From Bradyrhizobium diazoefficiens (GTDB lineage: Bacteria > Pseudomonadota > Alphaproteobacteria > Rhizobiales > Xanthobacteraceae): a stretch of DNA of 64,000 bases. Under the pieces are notes generated by a model. That model did no database searches. It was not told the origin of the DNA and saw only the letters and a program-made list of their open reading frames with translations. The translations under genes and the position numbers were made by a program. Positions 45,770 through 53,248 of this stretch are shown here, one piece after another. Location: the NCBI RefSeq assembly GCF_018131185.1, contig NZ_JAFCJE010000001.1:710001-774000 (forward strand). The letters run 5' to 3'. Numbering within the stretch: position 1 is the first letter of the stretch; each line of letters opens with the position of its first letter.

Positions 45770-46215
45770 TGATGCGCCTTTCGGATATCGTTCTGCTGCT
45801 CAACACGCTCTGGTTCGTCGGCGCATTCGTCCAGTTCAGCATTGCCCAGCGCAACACGCTGAAGATATTGCTGCCGCGGGAAGAGCGGGGCAATCCGATC
45901 GCGCCGACCCTTGCGGCCAGCGTTGCGTTTCTCGGCGCGATGAATCTGCCCATCGGGCTCTTGTCGTTCTATCTTCTGGTCACGCGTCCGACCTTCTTCC
46001 AGCCGGTCGAGGCGCAGCTCGCGCTGTTCCTGTTCTTTGCCGCCTGCCATTTCGGCCAGTTCGCCTACAATCTTCCGGTGCTGATGCGCGGAGGCCGGGT
46101 CGGGGTTGCGTACTGGCCGGTGCTGAAGGGTCCGATGCTCCGGATCTTCGTGATAGACGCAGGCCTGTTCGCGGCCAATTTCGCAGTGGCTCTCCGGCTC
46201 GCGATGGCGTCCTGA
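45766..46215 (+). CDS. Four-helix inner-membrane protein, unknown
   Basis: The 149-residue protein has four hydrophobic helices (residues about 7-24, 50-72, 80-100 and 122-145). Conserved-looking spots are IAQRNTLKILLPREERGNP after the first helix and FAACHFGQFAYNLPVLMRG with a His in a helix. It starts with ATGATGATG and is coupled to the NTF2-like gene by ATGA. The pair under one MarR site suggests a ligand-response function, for example detoxification of a compound in the membrane. I do not recognise the family. Confidence 0.78.
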   Translation: MMMRLSDIVLLLNTLWFVGAFVQFSIAQRNTLKILLPREERGNPIAPTLAASVAFLGAMNLPIGLLSFYLLVTRPTFFQPVEAQLALFLFFAACHFGQFAYNLPVLMRGGRVGVAYWPVLKGPMLRIFVIDAGLFAANFAVALRLAMAS

Positions 46216-46216
46216 T

Positions 46217-48448
46217 CTAGCGCGTTGGCTCCGAGAGGGCGGAGCGCAGCATCGCGGCAAGGTCCTTTCGCCGGAACGGCTTGGTCAGAATGCGGGCCTC
46301 GCCGACCCCGTCAGGCGTCTTGACGGGATCCTGGCTGTAACCGGAGGTGAAGAGCACCTTGAGCCCGGGCCGCAGCTCGGTCGCCTGCCTCGCCAGCTCC
46401 GGCCCGAACATGCCGCCGGGCATGACGACGTCGGTGAACAGCAGGTCGATGCCTTCGGTCTGGCGCAGCACGTCGAGCGCCGCGGGTCCGTTCGACCTCG
46501 TGATGACGCGGTAGCCGAGCGCCTTCAATTCGCTCTCGACATAGGCGCAGACCATGTCGTCGTCCTCGACGACGAGAATGGTCTCGTGTCCGTCGGCTGC
46601 GGTGACCCGCTCCGGCGGCGGCGGCTCCTCGGTCGGCGCCGTCGCGAGGCGGGGAAAGAACAGCCTGACGACGCTGCCTTGGCCCGGTTCGGACTGCATC
46701 TGCACCAGCCCGCCGGATTGTTGGGCAAACCCGTAGACCATGCTGAGGCCGAGGCCTGTCCCCTTGCCGACCTCCTTGGTGGTGAAGAACGGCTCGAACG
46801 CGCGCCCCAAGACCTCGCTGCTCATACCGCTGCCGGTGTCCGTGACGGCGACCATGACATAGTCGCCCGGCCGCGGTTCGCCGTTGACGTCGAGGTCGGT
46901 TTCGCCGAGCGATGCGTTACGCACTTCGACCATCAGCTTGCCGCCGTCAGGCATCGCATCGCGCGCGTTGAGCACGAGGTTGAGGACGGCGGTCGCCAAT
47001 TGGCCGGGATCGACGCTGGCGAGCCATAGGTCCGGCGCGAACGTGAAGCTGGACTCGATATGCTCGCCCAGCGTCCGCCGCAGAAGCTGCTTCATGCCGG
47101 TCACCTGCTCGGCGATGTCGACCTCCCGCGGCCGCAGCGGCTGCTTGCGCGCGAAGGCGAGCAGGCTTCGCGTCAGGTCGGAGCCGCGCTCGGCGGCGGT
47201 CGCAATGTCGTTGGCGATCCGGTGCAGTTCCGTGTTGCCCGCGAGCCTGTCGGCGAGGTGCTCCGAATTGCCGAGAATGACGGTCAGGAGATTATTGAAG
47301 TCATGCGCCACGCCGCCGGTGAGTTGGCCCATGGCTTCCATCTTCTGGGACTGGCTGAGCTTTTGGCTGAGATCGGCGATGGCGGCGCGCTGTTGCTCGA
47401 GCGATTCGGCCGTGCTGTTGAGCAGCGTCATCAATCCGCCGAGCTCGCCGCCTGGATGGGGTTCTGGAATGCGTGCGCTGAGATCGCCGCGACCGAGCCT
47501 TTTCGCCATGGCTGCGAGTCGTCCGATCTGGCGTCCGACGCTTACGGTCGCGAGCATCAATAGGCCGGCCAGAAGCAGCAGCAAGGCCACCGCAAGAATT
47601 GCCATGTCCTCGTAGAGCCGGCGGTTTGCCGCCGCGACCAGTCCATCCTTGGATCGTCCGACCATGATGGTGAGGCCGGCCTTGCGGATCGAGGGCGAGC
47701 GGGCGACGCCCCAGATGTGCGTGCGGCCCGCGCTGTCAGTGATCTCCCGAAACGGCTCGCCATCGGGTGCTGCCGCGAAGCGGAACAGGTCGGAGCCCGC
47801 AATGGATCCGCCGACGGGCACGCTCCAGCCGCCGCCTTTGGGGGCGGCCAGGACCGTCCCCTTGGCGTCGACGAACAGGATGTCCTTCTCGGCGAGCAGC
47901 CGCTTGTCGTGGAATTCCGCGAATTTGTTCAGGTTGAAGGACGCGAGCAACACGAATTTCAGTGCGCCCGCCTCCGATCGCACGGGATAGGCGATCTGCA
48001 GCACCGAGAGCCCGGTGAGACGGCCGAACACCGGCTCCACCGCGGCGACGCCTCGAAGATTCTTGACCTCTTTGAAATAGCCGCGGTCGTTCAGGTCGAG
48101 CGTGCGGTTGGTCCGCAGCGAGTCGCAGAACAGTCTGCCGTCGGGATCGATGGTCAGGATGCCCGTGAACTGCGGGTATTCTTCGCGCACTTCCGACAGA
48201 AACGCCGAGCACGCCGCCTTGTCGCGCGTGTCGAGGTCGCGGGCACGGGCGAGACCATAGTGAAGCTGGGTGGTGCCCTGAATCTTCTCGTCCAGATCGC
48301 TCGCGATGTCGTCGGCGGCTGCGGCCAGATTGGCCAGGGCGGCGTTGATCTCGCTGGACCTGTTCTGCACGAAGCGCAGCCCGACGAGGGTCGCCGGCAC
48401 CAGCATGGCCGCGATGACGAGGATCAGTAACCGGGTACGCAGGCTCAT
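46217..48448 (-). CDS. Hybrid sensor histidine kinase with receiver domain
   Basis: The 743-residue kinase has a membrane helix (LLILVIAAMLVPATLVGLRF), a periplasmic Cache-like domain (RGYFKEVKNLRGVAAVEPVF), a second helix (DMAILAVALLLLLAGLLMLA), HAMP, and the HisKA domain in which His382 lies in GGVAHDFNNLLTVILGN. The ATPase domain has GTGLGLSMVYGFAQQSGGL and DTGSGM, and a C-terminal receiver carries the phospho-Asp in LLFTDVVMPGG. The long frame to 48616 is ignored: MSLRTRLLIL is the likely start at 48448. It diverges from the DUF2189 gene. No separate regulator is adjacent, so phosphate may pass to an unlinked Hpt protein. Confidence 0.92.
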   Translation of the reverse strand: MSLRTRLLILVIAAMLVPATLVGLRFVQNRSSEINAALANLAAAADDIASDLDEKIQGTTQLHYGLARARDLDTRDKAACSAFLSEVREEYPQFTGILTIDPDGRLFCDSLRTNRTLDLNDRGYFKEVKNLRGVAAVEPVFGRLTGLSVLQIAYPVRSEAGALKFVLLASFNLNKFAEFHDKRLLAEKDILFVDAKGTVLAAPKGGGWSVPVGGSIAGSDLFRFAAAPDGEPFREITDSAGRTHIWGVARSPSIRKAGLTIMVGRSKDGLVAAANRRLYEDMAILAVALLLLLAGLLMLATVSVGRQIGRLAAMAKRLGRGDLSARIPEPHPGGELGGLMTLLNSTAESLEQQRAAIADLSQKLSQSQKMEAMGQLTGGVAHDFNNLLTVILGNSEHLADRLAGNTELHRIANDIATAAERGSDLTRSLLAFARKQPLRPREVDIAEQVTGMKQLLRRTLGEHIESSFTFAPDLWLASVDPGQLATAVLNLVLNARDAMPDGGKLMVEVRNASLGETDLDVNGEPRPGDYVMVAVTDTGSGMSSEVLGRAFEPFFTTKEVGKGTGLGLSMVYGFAQQSGGLVQMQSEPGQGSVVRLFFPRLATAPTEEPPPPERVTAADGHETILVVEDDDMVCAYVESELKALGYRVITRSNGPAALDVLRQTEGIDLLFTDVVMPGGMFGPELARQATELRPGLKVLFTSGYSQDPVKTPDGVGEARILTKPFRRKDLAAMLRSALSEPTR

Positions 48449-48707
48449 CGATGGGTGGTCCGCTCTGGTCGTCGCGTGTGCTGGTCCGAAGGTACAATTT
48501 GCGGCACCGTCGTTGGCCCAGTCCATAGCAATCGGCTCGAAAACCAGACCAAGCAACAAAGATTTCGAGCCGCGAGCGTTGCGGTGGCCAGAGGAGCCTG
48601 GCCGCTTTCCCGTCATCCGGCATCAAGTTGCGCCGGCGCGCCGCGGCGTTAAGATCGTGGTCGATCCGTGCGCGCCGAAAGATCGCGCCGATGTGTGGAG
48701 GAAGCTG

Positions 48708-49487
48708 ATGTCCATCTCGGGCAAGATTGATCCGGTGGTGCGTCCCATCGCGGCGACCGACATCGCCGAGGCGCTGGTCGAAGGCCTGCGCGATTTCCAG
48801 GCGCTACCGCTTTACGGCCTCTGCTTCGGCGCGCTCTACGCCACCGGCGGCATCGGCATCATGCTGTGCCTCACCGCCTACGGCATGATCTATCTGGTCT
48901 ATCCCCTGGCGGCCGGCTTCGCGCTGATCGGACCGTTCGTGGCGATCGGCCTCTATGAGGTCAGCCGCCGCCGCGAGCGGGGCGAGCCGGTCTCCTTCGG
49001 CGCGATCTGGTCCGCCGTGCGCTCGCGCAGCGAGATCGGCTGGATGGCGTTCGTCACGCTGTTCGTATTCGTGGTCTGGATGTACCAGGTGCGGCTCCTG
49101 ATCGCGCTGCTGCTCGGCCTCAACGCCTCCTTCTCCAGCCTTCAGGAATTCATGACCGTGGTTCTGACCACGAATGAAGGCCTGCTGTTCCTCGGCATCG
49201 GCAATGCGGTCGGTGCCGTGCTGTCGCTGCTCCTGTTCTCGCTGACCGTGGTGTCGTTTCCGCTGCTGCTCGATCGCGACGTCGATTTCGTCACGGCGAT
49301 GGTGACGAGCGTGCGCGCGGTGGTGACGAGCCCGCTGCCGATGATCTCGTGGGCCGCCGTGATCGTGATGCTGCTGGTCGTCTCGGCGCTGCCGTATTTT
49401 CTGGGGCTGATCGTGACGCTGCCGGTGCTCGGGCATGCGACGTGGCATTTGTATCGGCGGCTGGTGGTGCCGCTGCCGCAACTCTGA
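48708..49487 (+). CDS. DUF2189 multi-helix membrane protein
   Basis: The 259-residue product has six or seven hydrophobic helices and the DUF2189 hallmarks: an N-terminal VRPIAATDIAEALVEGLRDF followed by a membrane helix, SRRRERGEPVSFGAIWSAV between helices, and SFPLLLDRDVDFVTAMVTS, in which a conserved Asp-Arg-Asp sits near the membrane. It may be involved in membrane or cytochrome-related assembly; its role is unknown. The start ATG 48708 follows GTGTGGAGGAAGCTG. Confidence 0.85.
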   Translation: MSISGKIDPVVRPIAATDIAEALVEGLRDFQALPLYGLCFGALYATGGIGIMLCLTAYGMIYLVYPLAAGFALIGPFVAIGLYEVSRRRERGEPVSFGAIWSAVRSRSEIGWMAFVTLFVFVVWMYQVRLLIALLLGLNASFSSLQEFMTVVLTTNEGLLFLGIGNAVGAVLSLLLFSLTVVSFPLLLDRDVDFVTAMVTSVRAVVTSPLPMISWAAVIVMLLVVSALPYFLGLIVTLPVLGHATWHLYRRLVVPLPQL

Positions 49488-49540
49488 CGTGGTGCGGACG
49501 AAGGCCGGACGAATACGTGTGATGCATAGATTTGCAGCGC

Positions 49541-50053
49541 CTAAGGTATCTTGATCCCCATCGCCTTCAGCGCTTCCAGTAGCTTCACTGGAGGCGACAT
49601 CGCGATCTGCGGCGCCTTGCCGGTCTCCAGCAGACTTTTCAGCCCCGACAGGATCGCGGGCCAGCCGGTGCGGCCGCCGGACAGGATGTCTTCGCTGAGC
49701 GGGCGATCATGGCGCTGGCTCAGGGTGACGCGGACGGCTTCGCCGGCCGGCTCGATCTCATAGGTGACGACGGTGATGCCAAGTTTCTCGACGAGGCCGG
49801 GCCAGTTCACGTTCCACGTCACCGTCAGTTTCCTGGGTGGATCGTATTCGAACACCTCGCCGGAGATGTGCTCCGAACCGTCTGGCGCGCGCACGATGAA
49901 GGTGCCGCCGAGCTTCGGCTCCATCTCCACCGCGAAGCCGGAAAAGTACTCGCGGCTGAACTCGGCCGAGGTCAGTGCCTCCCATACCTTATCCGGCGTA
50001 GAGACGATGTAGATGGTGTAGACGGTGAGCGGCTTGAATTGGTCGAGGTTCAT
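49541..50053 (-). CDS. AHSA1/SRPBCC-family protein
   Basis: The 170-residue helix-grip protein has VYTIYIVSTPDKVWEALTSAEF, FIVRAPDGSEHISGEVFEYDPPRKLTVTW and an AHSA1-style C-terminal helix (GWPAILSGLKSLLETGK). Members bind a hydrophobic ligand or act as cochaperone-like proteins. It follows the ArsR-type gene on the same strand 28 bases downstream of it, a very common pair in actinobacteria and rhizobia in which the small repressor controls the SRPBCC protein. It ends convergently with the DUF2189 gene. Confidence 0.9.
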   Translation of the reverse strand: MNLDQFKPLTVYTIYIVSTPDKVWEALTSAEFSREYFSGFAVEMEPKLGGTFIVRAPDGSEHISGEVFEYDPPRKLTVTWNVNWPGLVEKLGITVVTYEIEPAGEAVRVTLSQRHDRPLSEDILSGGRTGWPAILSGLKSLLETGKAPQIAMSPPVKLLEALKAMGIKIP

Positions 50054-50081
50054 CGTGCATCAAATCCTTCGTTGAGCGGAC

Positions 50082-50396
50082 TCACTCATCGCGCTTCTCC
50101 AACTGACGTTTCAACTCGCCGAGCGCTGCCAGCTTGCCGCGCTCGAATTTCTTGATCCATCGTTCGCCGATCTGATGGATCGGCACGGGGTTGAGATAGT
50201 GCAGTTTCTCGCGGCCATGCCTGATCGTGGTGACGAGATTGGCCTCCTCCAGAATCGCAAGGTGCTTGGTCACGGCCTGACGCGTCATCGCAAGGCCCTC
50301 GCAGAGCTCGTTCAGCGTCTGGCCGTTCCTGGCGTGAAGCCGGTCCAGCAGCGACCGGCGTGATGCGTCGGCGAGCGCTTTGAAGACCTCATCCAT
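50082..50396 (-). CDS. ArsR-family transcriptional repressor
   Basis: The winged-helix protein of about 104 residues has MDEVFKALADASRRSLLDRL, LCEGLAMTRQAVTKHLAIL (recognition helix) and EANLVTTIRHGREKLHYLNP. No cluster of metal-binding Cys is seen, so it is of the non-metal ArsR type paired with AHSA1 proteins. It lies beneath a perfect 20-base palindrome (50409-50428) that is likely its own operator. The start is ATG 50396; ATG 50414 is possible but would place the operator inside the gene. Confidence 0.88.
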   Translation of the reverse strand: MDEVFKALADASRRSLLDRLHARNGQTLNELCEGLAMTRQAVTKHLAILEEANLVTTIRHGREKLHYLNPVPIHQIGERWIKKFERGKLAALGELKRQLEKRDE

Positions 50397-50408
50397 GGCA
50401 GTGACATT

Positions 50409-50428
50409 ATGCAACCATATGGTTGCAT
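50409..50428 (-). promoter_or_regulatory. Perfect 20-base palindrome, ArsR operator candidate
   Basis: ATGCAACCAT and ATGGTTGCAT are exact inverted halves. It lies 12 bases upstream of the ArsR-type gene, between it and the LysE gene on the other strand, where autorepression would act. Confidence 0.75.
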
Positions 50429-50519
50429 GTCAAGTGTCGCTTGGCGGGCAGCAACGCGCGGCTTCCGTTCCCGCCGCGGCCATGCATTAATGCGCGCAAA
50501 CCGCAGCGGGTCCCCCATC

Positions 50520-51137
50520 ATGTCCATGCAAGCCTATCTCGCCTTCGTCGCCGCCTGCATCGCGCTGGCGCTGCTGCCGGGGCCGATCGTCACCCTCGTC
50601 ATCGCCAACGGCCTGCGTCACGGCACGCGCGCCGCGCTGACCAACGTTGCCGGTGCGCAGGCCGGGCTTGCCATCGTCATCGGCATCGTCGCGGTCGGCC
50701 TGACCTCGCTGATGTCCACCATGGGCTACTGGTTCGACTGGGTGCGCTTTGCCGGCGCCGCCTATTTGATCTGGCTCGGCATCAAGCTGATCTGGACGCC
50801 GGTCGAGGGCGTCGATGTCGACGCGCCGCCACCGCCGCCGCGCGGCGGCTTCTTCCTGCAAGGGTTCCTGGTGCTGCTGTCGAACCCGAAAGTGCTTGTG
50901 TTCTTTGGCGCCTTCATCCCGCAGTTCATGGACATGAACCAGCCGCACTTTCCGCAAGTCGCGCTGCTGGGCGCGACCTTCATGATCACCGCCGTGGTGA
51001 CTGATGCGCTCTATGCCATTGCCGCAGGCCGTGCGCGAAAATTCTTCTCGGCGCGCCGCACTCGGATGATGTCGCGCATCTCCGGCGGCTTCATGATCGG
51101 CGGCGGCATCTGGCTGGCGCTGACGCGGGCGAAATGA
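50520..51137 (+). CDS. LysE/RhtB-family amino-acid exporter
   Basis: The 205-residue membrane protein has six hydrophobic helices. The first part carries LALLPGPIVTLVIANGLRHG, with the conserved G-P-x-x-x-x-x-x-x-G-x-x-x-G pattern, then AAYLIWLGIKLIWTP and SNPKVLVFFGAFIPQFMD, typical of RhtB. It exports small amino acids or related compounds such as homoserine. It diverges from ArsR across the palindrome, so it may share that control, although it has no obvious link to AHSA1. Confidence 0.92.
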   Translation: MSMQAYLAFVAACIALALLPGPIVTLVIANGLRHGTRAALTNVAGAQAGLAIVIGIVAVGLTSLMSTMGYWFDWVRFAGAAYLIWLGIKLIWTPVEGVDVDAPPPPPRGGFFLQGFLVLLSNPKVLVFFGAFIPQFMDMNQPHFPQVALLGATFMITAVVTDALYAIAAGRARKFFSARRTRMMSRISGGFMIGGGIWLALTRAK

Positions 51138-51140
51138 CGC

Positions 51141-51944
51141 CTAGGCCAGTTGCACCGGCTTCAACTCCGCCGCGATCTCGCTGAGGATCCTCGCCAGCCG
51201 TTCGGCCCATTGCTGCTGGCCGGTGTGGTCGGCGATGAGATCCTGCCGAATCTCGATGCCGGTGTTGACGAGGCCGCGCGCCTCGCCGTGCACGGGAATC
51301 GTGTAGTCGGTGAGGTCGTTCACCGCATAGGGCTCGTTGTCGCCGACGACGAGATCGCCTTCGGCGCGAAGGTGTCTCAACAGCAGTTGCGGCAGCACGG
51401 TGTCGCGGTTGTACAGCGCGCCGATGTGCCAGGGCCGTGCGACGCCGGCATAGACGGGCGTGAAGCTGTGCAGCGACACCAGCACCGTCGGCTGCTGCCG
51501 GTGCAGGCGGCGGCTGATCGCGGCATCGATGCGATCATGATAGGGCTCGAAAATTTCGCGACGCCGCGCCTCGCGTTGCCATTCCGAAATCCCTTCGTTG
51601 CCCGGGATCGCGGTGGCCTCGGAGACGACCGGGATCGAGCTCGCCGCTTCGGGCGGGCGGTTGCAGTCGATCACGAGCCGCGAATAGCGCTGCGCGATCA
51701 GATGCGCATCGAGCAGTTCGGTCAGCCGCTCGGCGACGCCGGCGATGCCGATGTCCCAGCCGATGTGCCGCGTCAGCTCGGCCTCGGTGACGCCGAGGCC
51801 GCCGAGCGCGCGCGGCAGCATCCGCCCGTAATGATCCGCGGTGAGCAGGAAGGGCGATGTCGCTTGCGCATTCACCTCATGCACGGGCGGAATGTCGCCC
51901 TCGCCGAGCAGTTGATCGGTCGCCTCGGCCGTGTGCTGGTCCAT
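51141..51944 (-). CDS. N-formylglutamate amidohydrolase
   Basis: The 267-residue zinc amidohydrolase has LLTADHYGRMLPRAL, HIGWDIGIAGVAERL, RLVIDCNRPPEAASSI, VLVSLHSFTPVYAGV and GLVNTGIEIRQDLI, the FGase signatures in order; the His and Glu in these contexts are probable metal ligands. It hydrolyses N-formylglutamate, or a related formyl-amino acid, to glutamate and formate. No hut genes are near, so a role in histidine use is not shown. It is divergent from the GGCT gene. Confidence 0.9.
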   Translation of the reverse strand: MDQHTAEATDQLLGEGDIPPVHEVNAQATSPFLLTADHYGRMLPRALGGLGVTEAELTRHIGWDIGIAGVAERLTELLDAHLIAQRYSRLVIDCNRPPEAASSIPVVSEATAIPGNEGISEWQREARRREIFEPYHDRIDAAISRRLHRQQPTVLVSLHSFTPVYAGVARPWHIGALYNRDTVLPQLLLRHLRAEGDLVVGDNEPYAVNDLTDYTIPVHGEARGLVNTGIEIRQDLIADHTGQQQWAERLARILSEIAAELKPVQLA

Positions 51945-52019
51945 CCTGATTGCCTATGAAACGATTACGTGTCTAAACGGAGTATCGATATTGCACCGAC
52001 GTCGCAACGTTAGAACAGC

Positions 52020-52418
52020 ATGACCTCCGATCGCCTCTTCGTCTACGGCACCTTGATGCGCGGCTTCGACCATCCGATGGCGCGGCTGCTGGCGGGGCAT
52101 GCGGATTTCCTGGGCGAAGCGACCTGCCGCGGCCGGCTCGTTCTGGTGAAGCATTATCCGGGATTGCTGCTGTCGGAAGCGGCCTGCGACATCGTCCATG
52201 GCGAACTCTTTCGGATGCACGTGCCGGGCGAGCTGCTGGGCGAGCTCGACATGTACGAGGCCTGCGGCGAAGGCTTTCCGGAGCCGACCGAATATCTGCG
52301 CCGGCTGGTCGACGTCACGCGCGCCGACGGCGCCGCCGAGAAGGCCTGGACTTATGTCTACAACTGGCCCGCCACCAGCCTGCCGGTCATCGAGTCCGGG
52401 CGCTTTCTGGAACACTAG
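52020..52418 (+). CDS. Gamma-glutamylcyclotransferase-like (AIG2) protein
   Basis: The 132-residue protein opens with RLFVYGTLMRGFDHPMARLL, the YGTL substrate-binding loop, and has LDMYEACGEGFPEPTEYLRR with the catalytic Glu, as in GGCT/GGACT enzymes. It would release 5-oxoproline from gamma-glutamyl amines. Small enzymes of this fold are common and often unassigned. It ends convergently with the chlorite-dismutase-like gene, overlapping it by four bases at 52415-52418. Confidence 0.9.
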   Translation: MTSDRLFVYGTLMRGFDHPMARLLAGHADFLGEATCRGRLVLVKHYPGLLLSEAACDIVHGELFRMHVPGELLGELDMYEACGEGFPEPTEYLRRLVDVTRADGAAEKAWTYVYNWPATSLPVIESGRFLEH

Positions 52419-52978
52419 GCCGACAGCACCTCCTTCACCACGCGCACGTCGACTTCGTGCTCGACGTAATTCCACTCCTCAGTCCGCCTGAGCATCGCGA
52501 CCAGCTCCTCGAACAGCGAGGCATCCGCGGGGGCGAATTCGAACCAGGTCAGGAAGTCGAAGGGGCCGCCGAGGTCGCGGCAATGGTAGAGCTGGCGCGC
52601 GATGGCGGGCAGGTAGCGTATGCTGCTCGCGATGTGGTGCGATCTGTCCTCGAAGATCTTGCGGCGCTCTTCCTGCGTCAGCTCCCACCAGGCCTGCGAC
52701 TTGCGGATCGGGATCAGCGCCGCGGAGGTCGCCTCGATCCGGCCGAGCCCCGCTTGCACGGCCACGAGCTGCTGCTTCTCGGGCCTTTCGGTGTAGCGCA
52801 GGCTGCTCGCCACGCCGACCAGCCGCCACGCATTGCGAGAGGGCACAAGCGGCAACGAGACCGCCTCGCTGTCGGTCACCGACAGCGCCGGTACGAAGGG
52901 CAGGGGCTCGCCCGTCACTGCTGCAACCGAGGTCACCCGCCAGCCCCCGCTCTGGCCGCCGCGAAACGTCCTGAACAT
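52415..52978 (-). CDS. Chlorite dismutase-like heme protein, short (dimeric) form
   Basis: The 187-residue protein has the Cld fold: QAWWELTQEERRKIFEDRSHH, with a His that may be the proximal heme ligand, RQLYHCRDLGGPFDFLTWFEF, carrying the conserved distal Arg, and FEELVAMLRRTEEWNYVEHEV. Its length is like the short dimeric Cld of Nitrobacter rather than the long type. Whether it decomposes chlorite or acts as another peroxidase-like heme enzyme is uncertain. Its 3' end overlaps the convergent GGCT gene by four bases. Confidence 0.83.
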   Translation of the reverse strand: MFRTFRGGQSGGWRVTSVAAVTGEPLPFVPALSVTDSEAVSLPLVPSRNAWRLVGVASSLRYTERPEKQQLVAVQAGLGRIEATSAALIPIRKSQAWWELTQEERRKIFEDRSHHIASSIRYLPAIARQLYHCRDLGGPFDFLTWFEFAPADASLFEELVAMLRRTEEWNYVEHEVDVRVVKEVLSA

Positions 52979-53019
52979 GGCCCATGGAAGCGTGGAACCG
53001 GGCGGGGTTCAAGCGTTTC

Positions 53020-53123
53020 GTCATTCCGGGGCGCGCGAAGCGCGAACCCGGAATCCATTTCTCCCAGCATTCCGGCGGCCCAATGGATTCCGGGCTCGCC
53101 CCTTCGGGGCGCCCCGGAATGAC
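53020..53123. repeat. Mirror-image repeat (GTCATTCCGGGGCGCG family)
   Basis: GTCATTCCGGGGCGCGCG and GGGGCGCCCCGGAATGAC are inverted ends with GGAATCCAT / ATGGATTCC inside. It lies about 126 bases upstream of dnaG. Confidence 0.85.
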
Positions 53124-53248
53124 GGGATCCAAGCCCTGTGCATAGGTCGAATAACCCGGATAACCCGGACAAACCTGACTTCTGGCGAGGCCGCACCTAT
53201 ATGCCTGATCCCAACCCGACTCACAGGGTTTCGCGCTACACAGGCCCC

